From contig CM038469.1 in assembly GCA_021464415.1 (NCBI GenBank), positions 660,501-724,500 on the forward strand: DNA of 64,000 nt, given 5' to 3'. The translations under genes were made by a program, and so were the position numbers. The DNA is from Lonicera japonica. Taxonomy: Eukaryota > Streptophyta > Magnoliopsida > Dipsacales > Caprifoliaceae. Numbering within the stretch: position 1 is the first letter of the stretch; the number at the start of each line of letters is the position of its first letter. Under the pieces are notes generated by a model that was not told the origin of the DNA, searched no databases, and saw nothing but the letters and a program-made list of their open reading frames with translations. Below, in pieces: positions 1 to 10,100 of the stretch.

Positions 1-1436
1 CTTCTTTCAACTGTTTGAATACCTTCCCCAGAGGCCCCGACAGTTGCGAAAAATGTCTGTCTCGTGATCGATTTTGGTGGAATGCTCTGGGATTGTTGTT
101 GTTACGGTACCTCGGTGCAGAATAATTCCCAACATTCTTCGCAGAGTTTTGATCATAAGGATTGTTGGAATAACCCCTACCAAAAGATCCATAAGAGGAA
201 GTAGAAGTGTTTTTGTATTGCGATGCGGATTTCTTGGTTTCAGCTTGCCTTGCTAGTTCTTCCTCAATCTCAGTGCCAACATGAAACAAAGCCTTGAACC
301 TTCCAAAGAATTGGTGTCCCATTTGAGCCCGAATTTCTGACTTCAGATTCTTAATAATCATTCTTAATTGTTCTTCCTCATTGAAACGTTCCACCATTTG
401 TGCCGCTAATTCCCTCCATCTTGTAACGAACTCGCTAATGCTCTCGCTTTCCTTTTGCTTGGCCATTTCCAAGTGTTTCCTCGTAACCTTGAGCTCTTCA
501 TTAGTCTTATATTGTGACACAAACTCTTGAACGATAGCGAACCATAATCTGACACGGTGCTTTTCAAGATTCAAAAACCAACTCTGGGCTGGTCCTGCCA
601 GAGTGAGATGAAAGGAATTAGCTAATTCAGCCTCACCAATATCATAAATCCTCATCAATCTGACGTAGGATTTCAGATGAAGTTCCGGTGGCGTAGTCCC
701 TGTGAACTTCGGGATGGAAGGCATTTTGAAGCCCGTCGGGTAACGAGCCTCGGGGTACAAGTTGTAGCTTTGCATTTGAGTTAAGTCATTCGAACTTTCG
801 GCCACCTTTTAAGTAAGTGCCTTTAATTGTTCCTTAAGCTCAGACAGATATTTATCGCCTATAAGTTTCCATTGGTGATGGGCCTTCCCCTTGAATACTC
901 ATTGGCCTTCTTACTGGTTCATAATACGGGTCCTGATAAGGTTCATGTATTGGTTGCATCTGTGGAGGAGCTTGATCGATTGGATCTTGTTGCAACCAAT
1001 TTTTTACCGGATCATGCATAGCCTTTGGTTGGTTTAACTGTTCAAACGGAGGTGGAATTTCGGTGTGAACTGAGAGTGGTGGTGGTGGTGGTAGGATAAC
1101 TGGGGCTTCTCTTGCTGGTTCTGTTATGCGTCCCTTGGCCAACTCGTCCAGTTTGGTACGAGTATTTTGATTGTCAGTTAAGAGCATGGCCATACTTTGA
1201 TTCAGATTCATCAGCATCCGGTACATATCCTCAGGGTTAGGCAACAGAACATTCCCATTTCCACTTGAGCTGGCTAGATTTGGGCCAGTATTCAGAGGAG
1301 GAGTATGATGTAGTGGTTGAACCCCCATAGTATTATTCTGAGGTATCCCCTGGTTTGGGTAAAAAGGACTGGGTGGCGGATCCATTGCATTATTGAATTG
1401 GTTGTTCGCATTCCTATTCGGTGTGTTCTGATCCAT
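1..1436 (-). pseudogene. gag: Ty3/gypsy Tat/Ogre-like gag, 5' part, broken
   Basis: Retrotransposon capsid gene read right to left and cut by the left window edge. The likely start is the Met at 1436 (MDQNTPNR...). The first ~190 residues are Pro/Asn/Gln-rich and end at a stop at 852. The conserved Retrotrans_gag domain continues in another frame from about 850 to 1, with an in-frame TAA at 809-811. Diagnostic stretches are MPSIPKFTGTTPPELHLKSY, a GPAQSWFLNLE core, SESISEFVTRWRELA and IKNLKSEIRAQMG. The residues after 240 become Asn/Arg-rich, typical of a Gag tail. This style of gag is known from the Tat/Ogre lineage of plant Ty3/gypsy elements, which agrees with the tRNA-Arg-like primer site at 2907-2925. 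A frameshift and a stop make it non-functional as written. The family call is by recognition, not by a search. Confidence 0.8.
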
Positions 1437-2906
1437 ATTTTTGGAAGAGTCTGGTCTGACGAGTCGCCCGGTACTATCTTTTCCAGCCCACGCAGAGGCC
1501 AAGATGGAATAAATACCTGATGCGGGAGAAAAGGACAAATTCGATCGCGCGCATTTTCCCGAAAATAAGAACAATATATCACTTAGAAATTGCCGGACCT
1601 TGTCCAAAAATACATCGATCGGGATAACGCTAAACACACGAAAAGTTTTCTTTCGGTGAGATCGAAAATAGACCAAGAGTAACAACTTGAGAGCCCCGTA
1701 TAGAGGTAGGCTAGGAACAAAATTCCCTGGGTTCCCTAACCGTCTATAGTTTTGGAAAATCATTTTGGAAAGAGTTTTTTAAGAAAATCATTTGAAAACC
1801 ACGGGAAGTTCTTTCCTCATGAGTTGTTTTATTCATGGGATCAATGCTAGGAAAATTACGAAGATTTCAGTCTTCGTGAATTTTTACGGCAAAGATTAGA
1901 CAGCCTCCGGCCGTACCTGTCGGAACCGTGATGGTATAAATGACAGGGCCTTTGCTGGTCAGATTCTCACAACTATTAGTCATTAAAACCATGCAGAAAA
2001 TCTTTGTGTTTTAAGCTGACTCCCCTGCATGTAAGCGTGGTTGAAGAGGGTAAGGTTTAAGGCTCCTTCCTATTTGGTAGGTCTTACGATATACCTCAAG
2101 AGCGCAGGTACGTGTAAGGACCTTTTGATATACATCCCTGGTACGTGAGTGTTCTCGTCACTCTATATACCTCGGTAAGTACTTGGCCAAGGAGAGTGGT
2201 CCCAGGCGCTTTTGACTAGTGTAGACCCGCAAGTCCACGGCCTAGTCACGACTCTGGTCCCGATGTAATGACCCGGTCCCACCTCAGTATGATATTGTCC
2301 GCTCTGGGTAGCGTCCAACCAGGCCTCAGCCCCGGAACATCTACCCTCACGGCTTTGTTTCTGGGAGCTCACGACCAGCTTCTTAGGGGGTCATCCATCC
2401 TAGGATTGCTCTGGTCCTCTACTCGCTTAACTTCAGAATTCTTATGGGATCCGAAGCCAGTGAGCCCCCAAAAGGCCTCGTACTTAATTAGTAACCATAT
2501 CTTACTTATATGGGTCTCCAAGGATCCCCCATCTTCCGATGTGGGATGCCCCCTTTGAGCTACAATTACTCCTCCCAAGGGAGTACTCTTCGCTCGCAGG
2601 GCATCACACCCGAGGTTGATAGGGTAAATTCACACTCGCAAAAATGCATGATGGTACGTGAGTGTGTGCAAAATAACAATATGGCGATTCATTATTGATC
2701 AATGCTTTTAGGGTTTGTTATGGTATTTTACACAATTTTAATTATGAAAAAGATTTTCCTCACATAATTAGCAAATAAAGGTATCAGGGTATCCACCTAT
2801 ATCGCTTCTATGTTATCCTAGGATTAAGGCTTACAAGACCTATACCTAATAAATAAACAGGAATTAAACATATGATCCATTATATTAGAGCTTAGTTCTC
2901 GACAAC
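1437..2906 (-). other. Untranslated leader of the Tat-like element
   Basis: About 1.5 kb between the gag start and the primer binding site. A frame upstream of the gag Met stays open to 1763 but has no family character. Long leaders are common in Tat/Ogre elements. The block at 2264-2564 is a separate insertion of Cassandra type. The rest holds no recognised gene. Confidence 0.5.
2264..2564 (-). mobile_element. Cassandra-type TRIM LTR with 5S rRNA-derived segment
   Basis: On the minus strand this block starts TGTAGCTC, passes a CCCACATCGGAAGATGG motif, then a segment closely resembling plant 5S rRNA, and ends GGTCATTACA, giving TG...CA termini and 301 bp. The 5S-like part lies at about 2370-2460 and keeps the internal promoter landmarks: GAAGTTAAGCG (plus 2424-2434) and AGGATGGATGACC (plus 2389-2401). 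Cassandra elements are small non-autonomous retrotransposons whose LTRs carry a 5S-derived RNA polymerase III promoter; length and motif order fit. Only one LTR is present and the flanking 5-mers (CCCGA, ATTAC) do not match, so it may be a solo LTR with decayed duplication or a truncated copy. It is not a functional 5S gene. Confidence 0.82.
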
Positions 2907-2925
2907 AGCCCCAACGGAGTCGCCA
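2907..2925 (-). other. Primer binding site, tRNA-Arg-like
   Basis: The minus strand reads TGGCGACTCCGTTGGGGCT one base inside the LTR end at 2927. It is complementary to the 3' end of a tRNA carrying CGGAGTCGCCA, the type reported for Ogre/Tat elements (tRNA-Arg). It fixes the LTR boundary and the minus orientation. Confidence 0.75.
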
Positions 2926-3886
2926 CTGTGGGAATCTGGACCTCCGACCCGTCCTTCTCTCGTTTTCTTTTGTTTTGAATGAAAAATGTGTTTTGTAGAG
3001 TCGCCAATTTGTTTGTACGAAGGACAATTCAAAAATGAATTATCTTTCATACGTTTAAAACCAAAGATTTATTTTGATGACTTGTTTTGCTAGGGTTCGG
3101 GAACTACGTTACGAATTGGGAAGGTGTTAGGCACCCAATTCGCCCTTTCGGTCTCTCCATGGATCATGTATTTAATTCCTATTTTAGATATCTTGCAAGT
3201 AGTTTGACTAGTTTTCAGAATAGTCCTTTTCGGATAAATTTAGTTTAAAATTGTATTTTGAAATCGGAATCAAGCTTTGCGAGCGCCTACGTATTCATTC
3301 GGAGAATGAAATCAGAGTCTCGTAGTTCCACTTGTTTGGAAACTATTTTTGTATTTTAGTTTGTTTTGAAAACGTGTCAAAACATATTTTAGATTTTCTT
3401 GTAAAACTTAAGAAGGACTTGTTTTGAAAACAGTGGACTTCTTTGCAAGTTATTTAATTTTATGTATTAATACTGATATTTAAACGCAGTATTGAAATTT
3501 AGAAAGGTTGTAGAAAGACGTACCTGATGCGCTTGAAGAAGAACAGAGGTAGCTTGCTTTGATTGCTCCTTTCTCTCTCCTGAGCTTTCTCTCACTAGCT
3601 TTCTCTCATTAGCCTTCTCTTACTAGCCTTCTCTCTTTCTATTTTTCTCTCTCTAGAAATTTTCTAAAAAGACTCCCTAATAATTTTGACAGAAATTTCC
3701 CTTACTAAAAATACTAGTGAGTGTTGATAATCCCAAATGAGACCCTAAGGGTCCTATTTATAAGGAAATTTTTGCCAAAAACGCTCCAAAAAAAGCCAGT
3801 CACAGGGGGTGCGGCTGGGACCTGCGATTGGTACGTGCGGCTAGGGCATGCGGTTGGTGCGTGCGGTTGGGGGCTGCGGCTAGGTG

Positions 3887-3922
3887 CCAACCGTACGGTT
3901 GGCAGCCAGCCGTACGGTTGGA
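3887..3922. repeat. Palindromic tag in Tat-like LTR
   Basis: CCAACCGTACGGTTGG (3887-3902) is a perfect 16-bp palindrome, followed by a second copy at about 3907-3922 with one altered arm. It lies about 120 bp upstream of the minus-strand TATA-like box at 3756-3765. Confidence 0.85.
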
Positions 3923-3998
3923 GGGCTGCGGCTGGCTCTCTAAAAAAGCACAGAAACACTAGAAAAAACTCGGTTTCTCTAACGGGGTGCTGCCCCGC

Positions 3999-6646
3999 TG
4001 TGACACCCCAAAATCCCGTTTGGAGAATTATACCTCCGGGATCCAGTTAGCCACGGAGTCGTACGCGACGACGGGTATGAAGTAATAAAACTTAGAATTT
4101 TATACCAATAACATGTTCAAGTAATAAAATCATTTTAAAAGAAAATTTGGCATGTGGAATGAGTTTATTCATATAGTATACCAAAACTTGTCAAGCCATA
4201 TACAAGTCTATCTGAAAGTCACATCTCCACATATCAAGATTATTGTCAAAATATATACAATATCCCAATACAAGGTAACTCCTCTAACGAGGTTTCAATC
4301 TCATAAATTTTTACATACATGGCTTAAGAATAGATACAAAATAGTATAATTATTCTAAGGAACAAGGTACAAGTCATTTCCCAAATGACTGTGGCATTTC
4401 GACCATCAGAGCTATCTAGACCTTGCAAGCGCACCGTTTTCCGAGAAATACCTGCAAAACCTGGTTTGGAAAATGGGAGTGGGCCAAACGGGCTCAGTGG
4501 GAACTATAAGGGTTCGTTTAAGAAAATAGGTTAGAAACCATGCATGCCATGCAATGGAATATAATGAAAGTAAATTTAGTTTATATGCTGCTTCTCTGTA
4601 ATAAATCACCTCAGGGTAAATACATTTCTTTGTGTATATACAACTGTAAATATATATAGTACATTTTTGAAGTAGCCAATGCACGGAAAACCTTTCGTGA
4701 AATGTATATATAATGTCCCCAACCCAAAGTATAAGAAAGGCAATATATGTATATATACATCATCATACTGTATATGCCACAACACCGCGACTAGACCTAT
4801 CACCTCAATTATATATCATCTTCACGTCTAGGATTTTACATCTACTGTGCACAGAGATAGCCGGCAACTCGGTTTCTTCTGCCTCTAAGGCAGGGACAAC
4901 CTACCAGGTCCACCTAGACGCTACCTCACGCAGCCACAAAGGCATGCGCTACCTCACGCAGCCACAAAGGCATACGCTACTAATAATACTCACGTAGCCA
5001 CTAAGGCATACGCTATAGGTAATAACAAATATCTATCTAGTACGAACGGTGTGGCCATCCGATAATATATTCAAACAACAATAAACTCATCAAATCTAGG
5101 AATCATAAGAATATAGAATCCAACATATACGGATATGTATATACATATATTCCACGTATATTTGTCAACTCGTACATGTATATAAATTTATATCTACCCA
5201 GTTATGTATACATATATATTATGGAGAACTTGTAGTGGTAGTGTTGTTACACTTAAACTAATCTATCCAAGTCCGTATACTATTTAAAGAAGAAAATCAA
5301 ATGCTAGGGGTTTAGTGTTTTGCACAAATTTGGCACCAAGCCAAGGAAGATATTATACTGATACAACCCCTGGATTTTAATATAAAACTCCCCTTATGAT
5401 CATTATACTTTACTTGTTCAAAATAAGCTTGTGGCCTTAACTAGCATAGTACGGACTGGCCTAGCAAGTGATAAATCTCATAATTCATAAACCAATAGCT
5501 CTAGTGTAACAACAATATCACATACATATATAACTATGTGTCAAAAGTACCTTTATTTCCAAATATAACATTTTATGTATGCGTAGTAGTGTATATTGTA
5601 CACTATCGTATCCGTACATAAGGGTTTCGTACCAATCTTACCAAAAACAGTATAGAAATTGGGGCTTATCTGAAAATACATCATATATAATCATATCAAG
5701 TATAAATCAAACCAAATATCCAGAAAAATTGATCCCAAAACCCCATGAACATGCTTATATAGAAAAACCCTAGGTTTGAGTTGATTTGGTGCGAATAGGT
5801 TATAATAACTTGAAAATAATGTTTAATACTATTGTTCCCACCTTAGGAGGGTCAACCCCTCGAAGAATTGCCGCTGCATCGAGCCAGAGAAGCGTTGTCG
5901 CGGAAACCCCCAATTTGTAGCTATAAACCCTAGAAATGGTGAACCAAATGAAGAAGAGGATGAAGATGGTGATAAAGATGATGATGATGGTGTTTTTGAT
6001 GTGGGATAAGAGGCCTTGAATGATAGCTCATATCCCCCCCAAATTCGCCCCTCCTTTCTCTATCTAAAAGCTCTTAAAGCTGGGTGATAAAATGAGAAGG
6101 AATGAGAAGAAGAAATATATAAAAAAATCTTGCCAGATCGATGTAGTCGACTCCTCACTGTTCATGTAGTCGACTACATGAGGTAGTCGACTACATCCCT
6201 TTTCATGTAGTCGACTTCATAGGCTTACTTTGGCCTTCTTCAATTTTTGGTCATCAGCTCGACTTCGCTTGCACTTTTGGACATCAAGGAGATGGAACTA
6301 GGTCTCGACTAAAACACAGAAGTTGTAGAGGGGATTGAGATGAAGACGTGACTGAAAATGGGAACTCATTTGAAGTTTGGATGAAGGAGATATTCATTTT
6401 CAAAGTCGGCTAAAAACCATTAATCGCATAGGACCAAAACTTGCTATTTACGAGCCGATTTCTTACTCGATCCATCCGAAATGACTTGTGGTCATTATAA
6501 CACACTTAAATATACTAATATAACTTATTGAAGGCCTTAGTGTCATATTGGCCCCTTTGGAACACAATTTCATCTCCCGAGGCTCGAATTGACTAAATTC
6601 GATTAAGGAACTCGATACGCGTGGAATGAAGGAACGGGTTGTTACA
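3999..6646 (-). mobile_element. Solo LTR A, large-LTR gypsy group
   Basis: A 2648-bp LTR starting TGTGACACCCC and ending GTTGTTACA, flanked by the perfect 5-bp target duplication CCCGC (3994-3998 and 6647-6651). There is no primer site, polypurine tract or internal region, so it is a solo LTR left by LTR-LTR recombination. Sense is minus, by analogy with the complete element at 25980-35101. It contains ~28-bp tandem units with GCAGCCACAAAGGCAT at 4918-5015, the conserved block GTGGGCCAAACGGGCTCAGT near 4480-4500, and palindromic tags at 6140-6220 next to a minus-strand TATA at 6112-6121. Confidence 0.9.
6140..6220. repeat. Palindromic tag cluster, LTR A
   Basis: There are four related motifs: a half-decayed ATGTAGTCGACT near 6141, a perfect CATGTAGTCGACTACATG at 6163-6180, GTAGTCGACTAC at 6183-6194, and CATGTAGTCGACTTCAT at 6204-6220. 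In the sense (minus) direction the cluster is 20-110 bp upstream of the TATATATTT box. Confidence 0.9.
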
Positions 6647-6854
6647 CCCGCACCCTGTGACCTGACCAGGCAGGTCGATCCCTGTCCTAGTAAGAGAAGT
6701 GGCAACAATGGTCGAATCAGACTCTTGGCGAATCCAAAGTAGGAAACTTTCCTAACAGTCTTCTATATGCATGATGACTCAAGACTTGATGCGGAATGCT
6801 TATTTTATGAGAAAGCCAATTATCACACGAGAGTCATGGATTGGGGTGTTCACA

Positions 6855-8245
6855 AGGACCATGATTGATCATGGTAAGCCTGTAGGTCGATTTTGACCAT
6901 TTTTAACCCAAAAACTCACGTTTTTAACCCCCTTTCTCCTTCACTTTCCACCAAAGCCATCCGAGGGAGAGTGAGGGAGTTGAGAGAAACCTAAGGGAGG
7001 ATTTTTTGGAGCTTGGAAGACATCCAATCCATTGAGCCATGCTTTGGATTTCGAATCTTCTTCTTCTCCTTCAACTTCAACCTTCTGCACCTTCATTAAA
7101 GCTTGGCGAAGCTTTAGGGTTTCAATCTTTTGAGGAGAAGATATCGTCACACCATCAATTTCATAATTAAAGCTTCGTAGAGGTGGGAATCTAGTATCAA
7201 AACTATTTTTCTACCTTGTTATGGTTTTATTCTCTTTATACTACCTATTTGTTCAAAGACTTTAAGTTATTTACACATGTTTTGGGTGTATGGTGAGATT
7301 ATGATGTAGTGTTTAAATTAATGATTCTAGTAGCCTATATATTGCTTAAATATCATGATTCAACAATAAATTCTTAGCAAATACTTGCCTTTCACTAAAA
7401 CCCCACATAGACAAGATTGTATACTGATGATTCTTCCAACGCATATTTATATAAACTGATAATGGTCCAAGTGGTTGGATTTCTTCATGAAATACTTATT
7501 ACATGATTTGTTCTACTTACTGAGATGGTTTATACTATAATTCTCATGTTGAATACATTACGGGTTTTATGTGTGACAATTGGTTTGCCTAAAGGCTTAT
7601 TGCTAGCGCTAGTCCATGATAGGTCCCAGGTTTCGTCTTTAACGATTGAGACTTTAAGTTAGGACAGAAAGCCCCTAGGTGCAAGACCCGAAACTGTGCA
7701 CAAAAAATAACCGGAGGCCCTACTACCGCGTGGTTGAAAGGCCACGAAATCCAGACCTGGTTGTATGCTTGGATAGACGTGGTTATCATTAAGATTTGTG
7801 ATTCGAGAGTTCAGGGGTGACGCCCGTATCAGTTGTATTACAAGGTTATTGGCACAAGCTACTTACATGTGTGTGTGTACATATATAATGGGCATAAAAG
7901 GTTTCACTGCTTTTTTTCCTACTCCATAGTTAATTGAGGGTCCTTCGAATGGAAGGACCATTGATCTTAAAGTTTTGTTTACACTAGTGATGTGATATAT
8001 AAAATTTATATTTCCTCTATAACTGATATGTAAATTAAGGATTGTGGACTTATGTTTTGGGACCTCGTTAGAGGCTTGTAACATATACTTTATATGATAT
8101 GGTTATGGTCAGAATTTTAGTTTCATGGATATAATCGCTGCTTATTGTTCTATGTTCATCTTATTTTGGGCCGCCATCGAGTACGGCTCCGTGATTAACC
8201 AGGTCCCGGAGGGTAAATCCTCTTAACGGGATTTGGGGCATCACA
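6855..8245 (+). mobile_element. 5'-truncated LTR (I), large-LTR gypsy group, plus sense
   Basis: The right end carries the group's conserved ~80-bp terminus in reverse orientation (ACCAGGTCCCGGAGG ... GGGGCATCACA). The body matches the LTR at 39860-41597 over the stretch from the palindrome (6859-6874) to about 7990. The left end begins inside the palindrome array, so the 5' part was lost. It contains a block near 7590-7640 (GCGCTAGTCCATGATAGGTC) shared with 41068-41100. There are no coding features. Confidence 0.7.
6859..6874. repeat. Palindromic tag, LTR I (centre mutated)
   Basis: CCATGATTGATCATGG. It equals the perfect CCATGATCGATCATGG of the sister LTR at 40290-40305 except for a C-to-T change at the central CpG. 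Confidence 0.85.
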
Positions 8246-9725
8246 AATACCATTATTAAATTATATCCACGTGGGACTTGGATAATTCCAACAAATGAAT
8301 TGGGATTTTGTAAAATAGTGTAGGTGTCCCATGGATATAATCTTCATATTCTTTGGTAGCTAATGTATACCTCAACCCACCATTTACTAAGTATGTAGAT
8401 ATGTTCGAAAATAAGATTATTGCTAAATTCATGGTTCCTACCAAAGTCGTGGTATTAACAATCTAATGGCGTCTATATATATATCTCATACACCTTTGCA
8501 AACATACTATACACATATCCCATCTCACATACTAATTAAATGTACACATTCACAACCTCTCATCCCAGTACATAGTCATTAATTAAGCTTATTAATACAT
8601 AAATAAGTTTCCTTATATATACACCACCTAAGTGTATATACAAATATAGGTGAGCAATAATATATATGTCTATATATTCATGGATTTCACACACCAGGTT
8701 CATATCTAGTGTAGCCTTTTATTCTTAGCTCACAACATGATGCATATAACCCTTATACGACACATATGCGCATACTCACTACTACGCTTAACCTAGGGCT
8801 TGCAACATCCCACACATACAATGTATATTCTCTAATAATCATAAAATAACAATAAAAGTATGAAGAAATCAAGAAATATAAGCTCAATTTACGAAGCCAA
8901 CCCCCATGTATGCATTTAACCACCCATCACTAAGAAAACCTTCATCTTTTACTTTGAAACGTTGATTAAAACATATAATAGTTGAAAAAAAGTTAGGATA
9001 ATAGTGTTCCCACCTCTAATAAGCCGTTAATTGAAGCTTTCAAAAGCCGAATCGAGCCGCAACCCACCCACTGAATCGCTAGACCTCCAATTTTCGAGCT
9101 CCAAGCCCTAGAATGGTGGAACAATGGAATGAAAAGGAAGATGAAGAGGATGTGGAGGTTTTGTAATAGATGGAGGGATTTAGGAGGCTCCCCTCTAGCT
9201 CCCTCTAATCTCTCTTGAGCCTCTCCCATCTCTCATCTAAGCTAAGAAAGAGGAAGAAAAAATAATGGAAAAAGAGGTGAAAAAGAAAATGAACGAGAGA
9301 AAGGAGAAATGGGTATAAAACCGGCTGGGCAGCCTCTGATCGATCAGAGGTCACAAAAATCTGAAGTTCCAAATTTTTTTTGCGGCTTGTTTAGTCCTTC
9401 GAAATGACTTCAACTTGACTCGGCCTCAACACGAAGTTTGTAGACGGGAATGAGATAAAACCGTGGCCGCAAACAGGGACTCATTTGGACTTCTTATGAG
9501 AAAGTTATGGCCTTCCAAAGTTGGCCAAAAACTCATTTTCAACCGCGGCTTCCCAAATTTCTTTCTAACCATGCACACATACTTAATAATATCAAAATGG
9601 ATTATTGGAAGTGTGGGATCAACTACGGAGGCCCCGGAACAAAAATTGACTCCTTGAACGAGTGTTTGGCCTAAAACGGGCTTTAAGAGAGGAAATGGCT
9701 CAGAAGTGAAATACGAGGAGTTACA
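8246..9725 (-). mobile_element. Truncated LTR (F), large-LTR gypsy group
   Basis: Minus-sense LTR remnant whose plus-strand right end is GGAGTTACA at 9725. From about 8990 onward it resembles the LTR at 10101-13011: AGCCGCAACCCA, CCCCCAATTTTCGAGCTC-like text, GTTGTAGAGGGGAATGAG-like text, and the tag CCTCTGATCGATCAGAGG. The conserved TGTGACGCC terminus is missing at the left, where it abuts the end of LTR I. A minus-strand TATA-like TTTTATACCC lies at 9311-9320. Confidence 0.65.
9333..9350. repeat. Palindromic tag, LTR F
   Basis: Perfect 18-bp palindrome CCTCTGATCGATCAGAGG, about 13 bp upstream (sense minus) of TTTTATACCC. Confidence 0.9.
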
Positions 9726-9870
9726 GTTGCTATGTAGAGCCAAAACAGGATGGATAAGTGAGCCTTACCCAGAGTATTGATTTTCTTCGCTCTTTAAATT
9801 TTCATCATGCCTTTCAATTTCGTGTTATCAAATGATACTTGTCGTATTAAACTATTTTTCTTCTTATAGA

Positions 9871-10100
9871 ATGGGACCGAAGAAAGGAAGTATGAGGCCG
9901 GTTTATCAACATGACAACCTGGTAGAGGGTGACCCCGTTGAGAACCGAAACTCTGAGGATGGTCCTAATCATAAACTAGCCGCTCGATTGGAAACTATGA
10001 TGAGTTGGTTTTTCAATAAACTCACTGGGGTCCTAAAAAACAACCATTGAACTACTAGCGATGTTGGTCCCAGCCGCACCCGAGCTCCAAGAAACCCTTC
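9871..10100 (+). pseudogene. gag: Ty3/gypsy gag, N-terminal part, interrupted at 10100
   Basis: The ATG at 9871 opens a Gag N-terminus (MGPKKGSMRPVYQHDN...) with a helical segment ending LARLETMMSWFFNKL-like. A TGA lies at 10048-10050, but the frame resumes and is cut by the TGTGACACC terminus of the 52-kb element at 10101. The last bases CCTTC (10096-10100) reappear at 62551-62555, where the same gag frame continues. The 145 bp upstream (9726-9870) look like leader; no primer site or 5' LTR of this element is recognised next to it. The type resembles chromovirus (Tekay/Del-like) Gag, judged mainly from the continuation at 62556-63408. Confidence 0.75.

Larger units (their letters stand above)
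2927..6854 (-). mobile_element. 5' LTR of the Tat-like element, split by solo LTR A
   Basis: The LTR begins TGTGGGAA (plus strand) next to the primer site and runs to about 6854 (...TTCACA), with solo LTR A removed about 1.27 kb. A TATA-like TATAAATAGG on the minus strand lies at 3756-3765. Behind it are pyrimidine-rich direct repeats at about 3580-3655 (TCTCTCACTAGC-like units). Upstream of the TATA lies a GC-rich block, 3808-3935, of GTGCGGCTGG/CGGTTGG repeats with the perfect palindrome CCAACCGTACGGTTGG at 3887-3902. The partner LTR lies left of the window, so the outer end is inferred only from the TG...CA pattern. Confidence 0.6.

Noticed and set aside
2370..2460. A possible functional 5S rRNA gene
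   Set aside because: Only part of 5S is present, with substitutions and LTR termini around it; it belongs to a Cassandra-type element.
3721..4050. 109-codon frame rich in Gly/Ala/Arg, and its minus-strand shadow
   Set aside because: It comes from the GTGCGGCTGG/CGGTTGG repeats of the Tat-like LTR and crosses the boundary of solo LTR A.
6140..6220. The repeated GTAGTCGACTAC motifs as a CRISPR-like array
   Set aside because: Plant LTR context, no uniform spacers, and the same motif class occurs next to TATA boxes of other LTRs.
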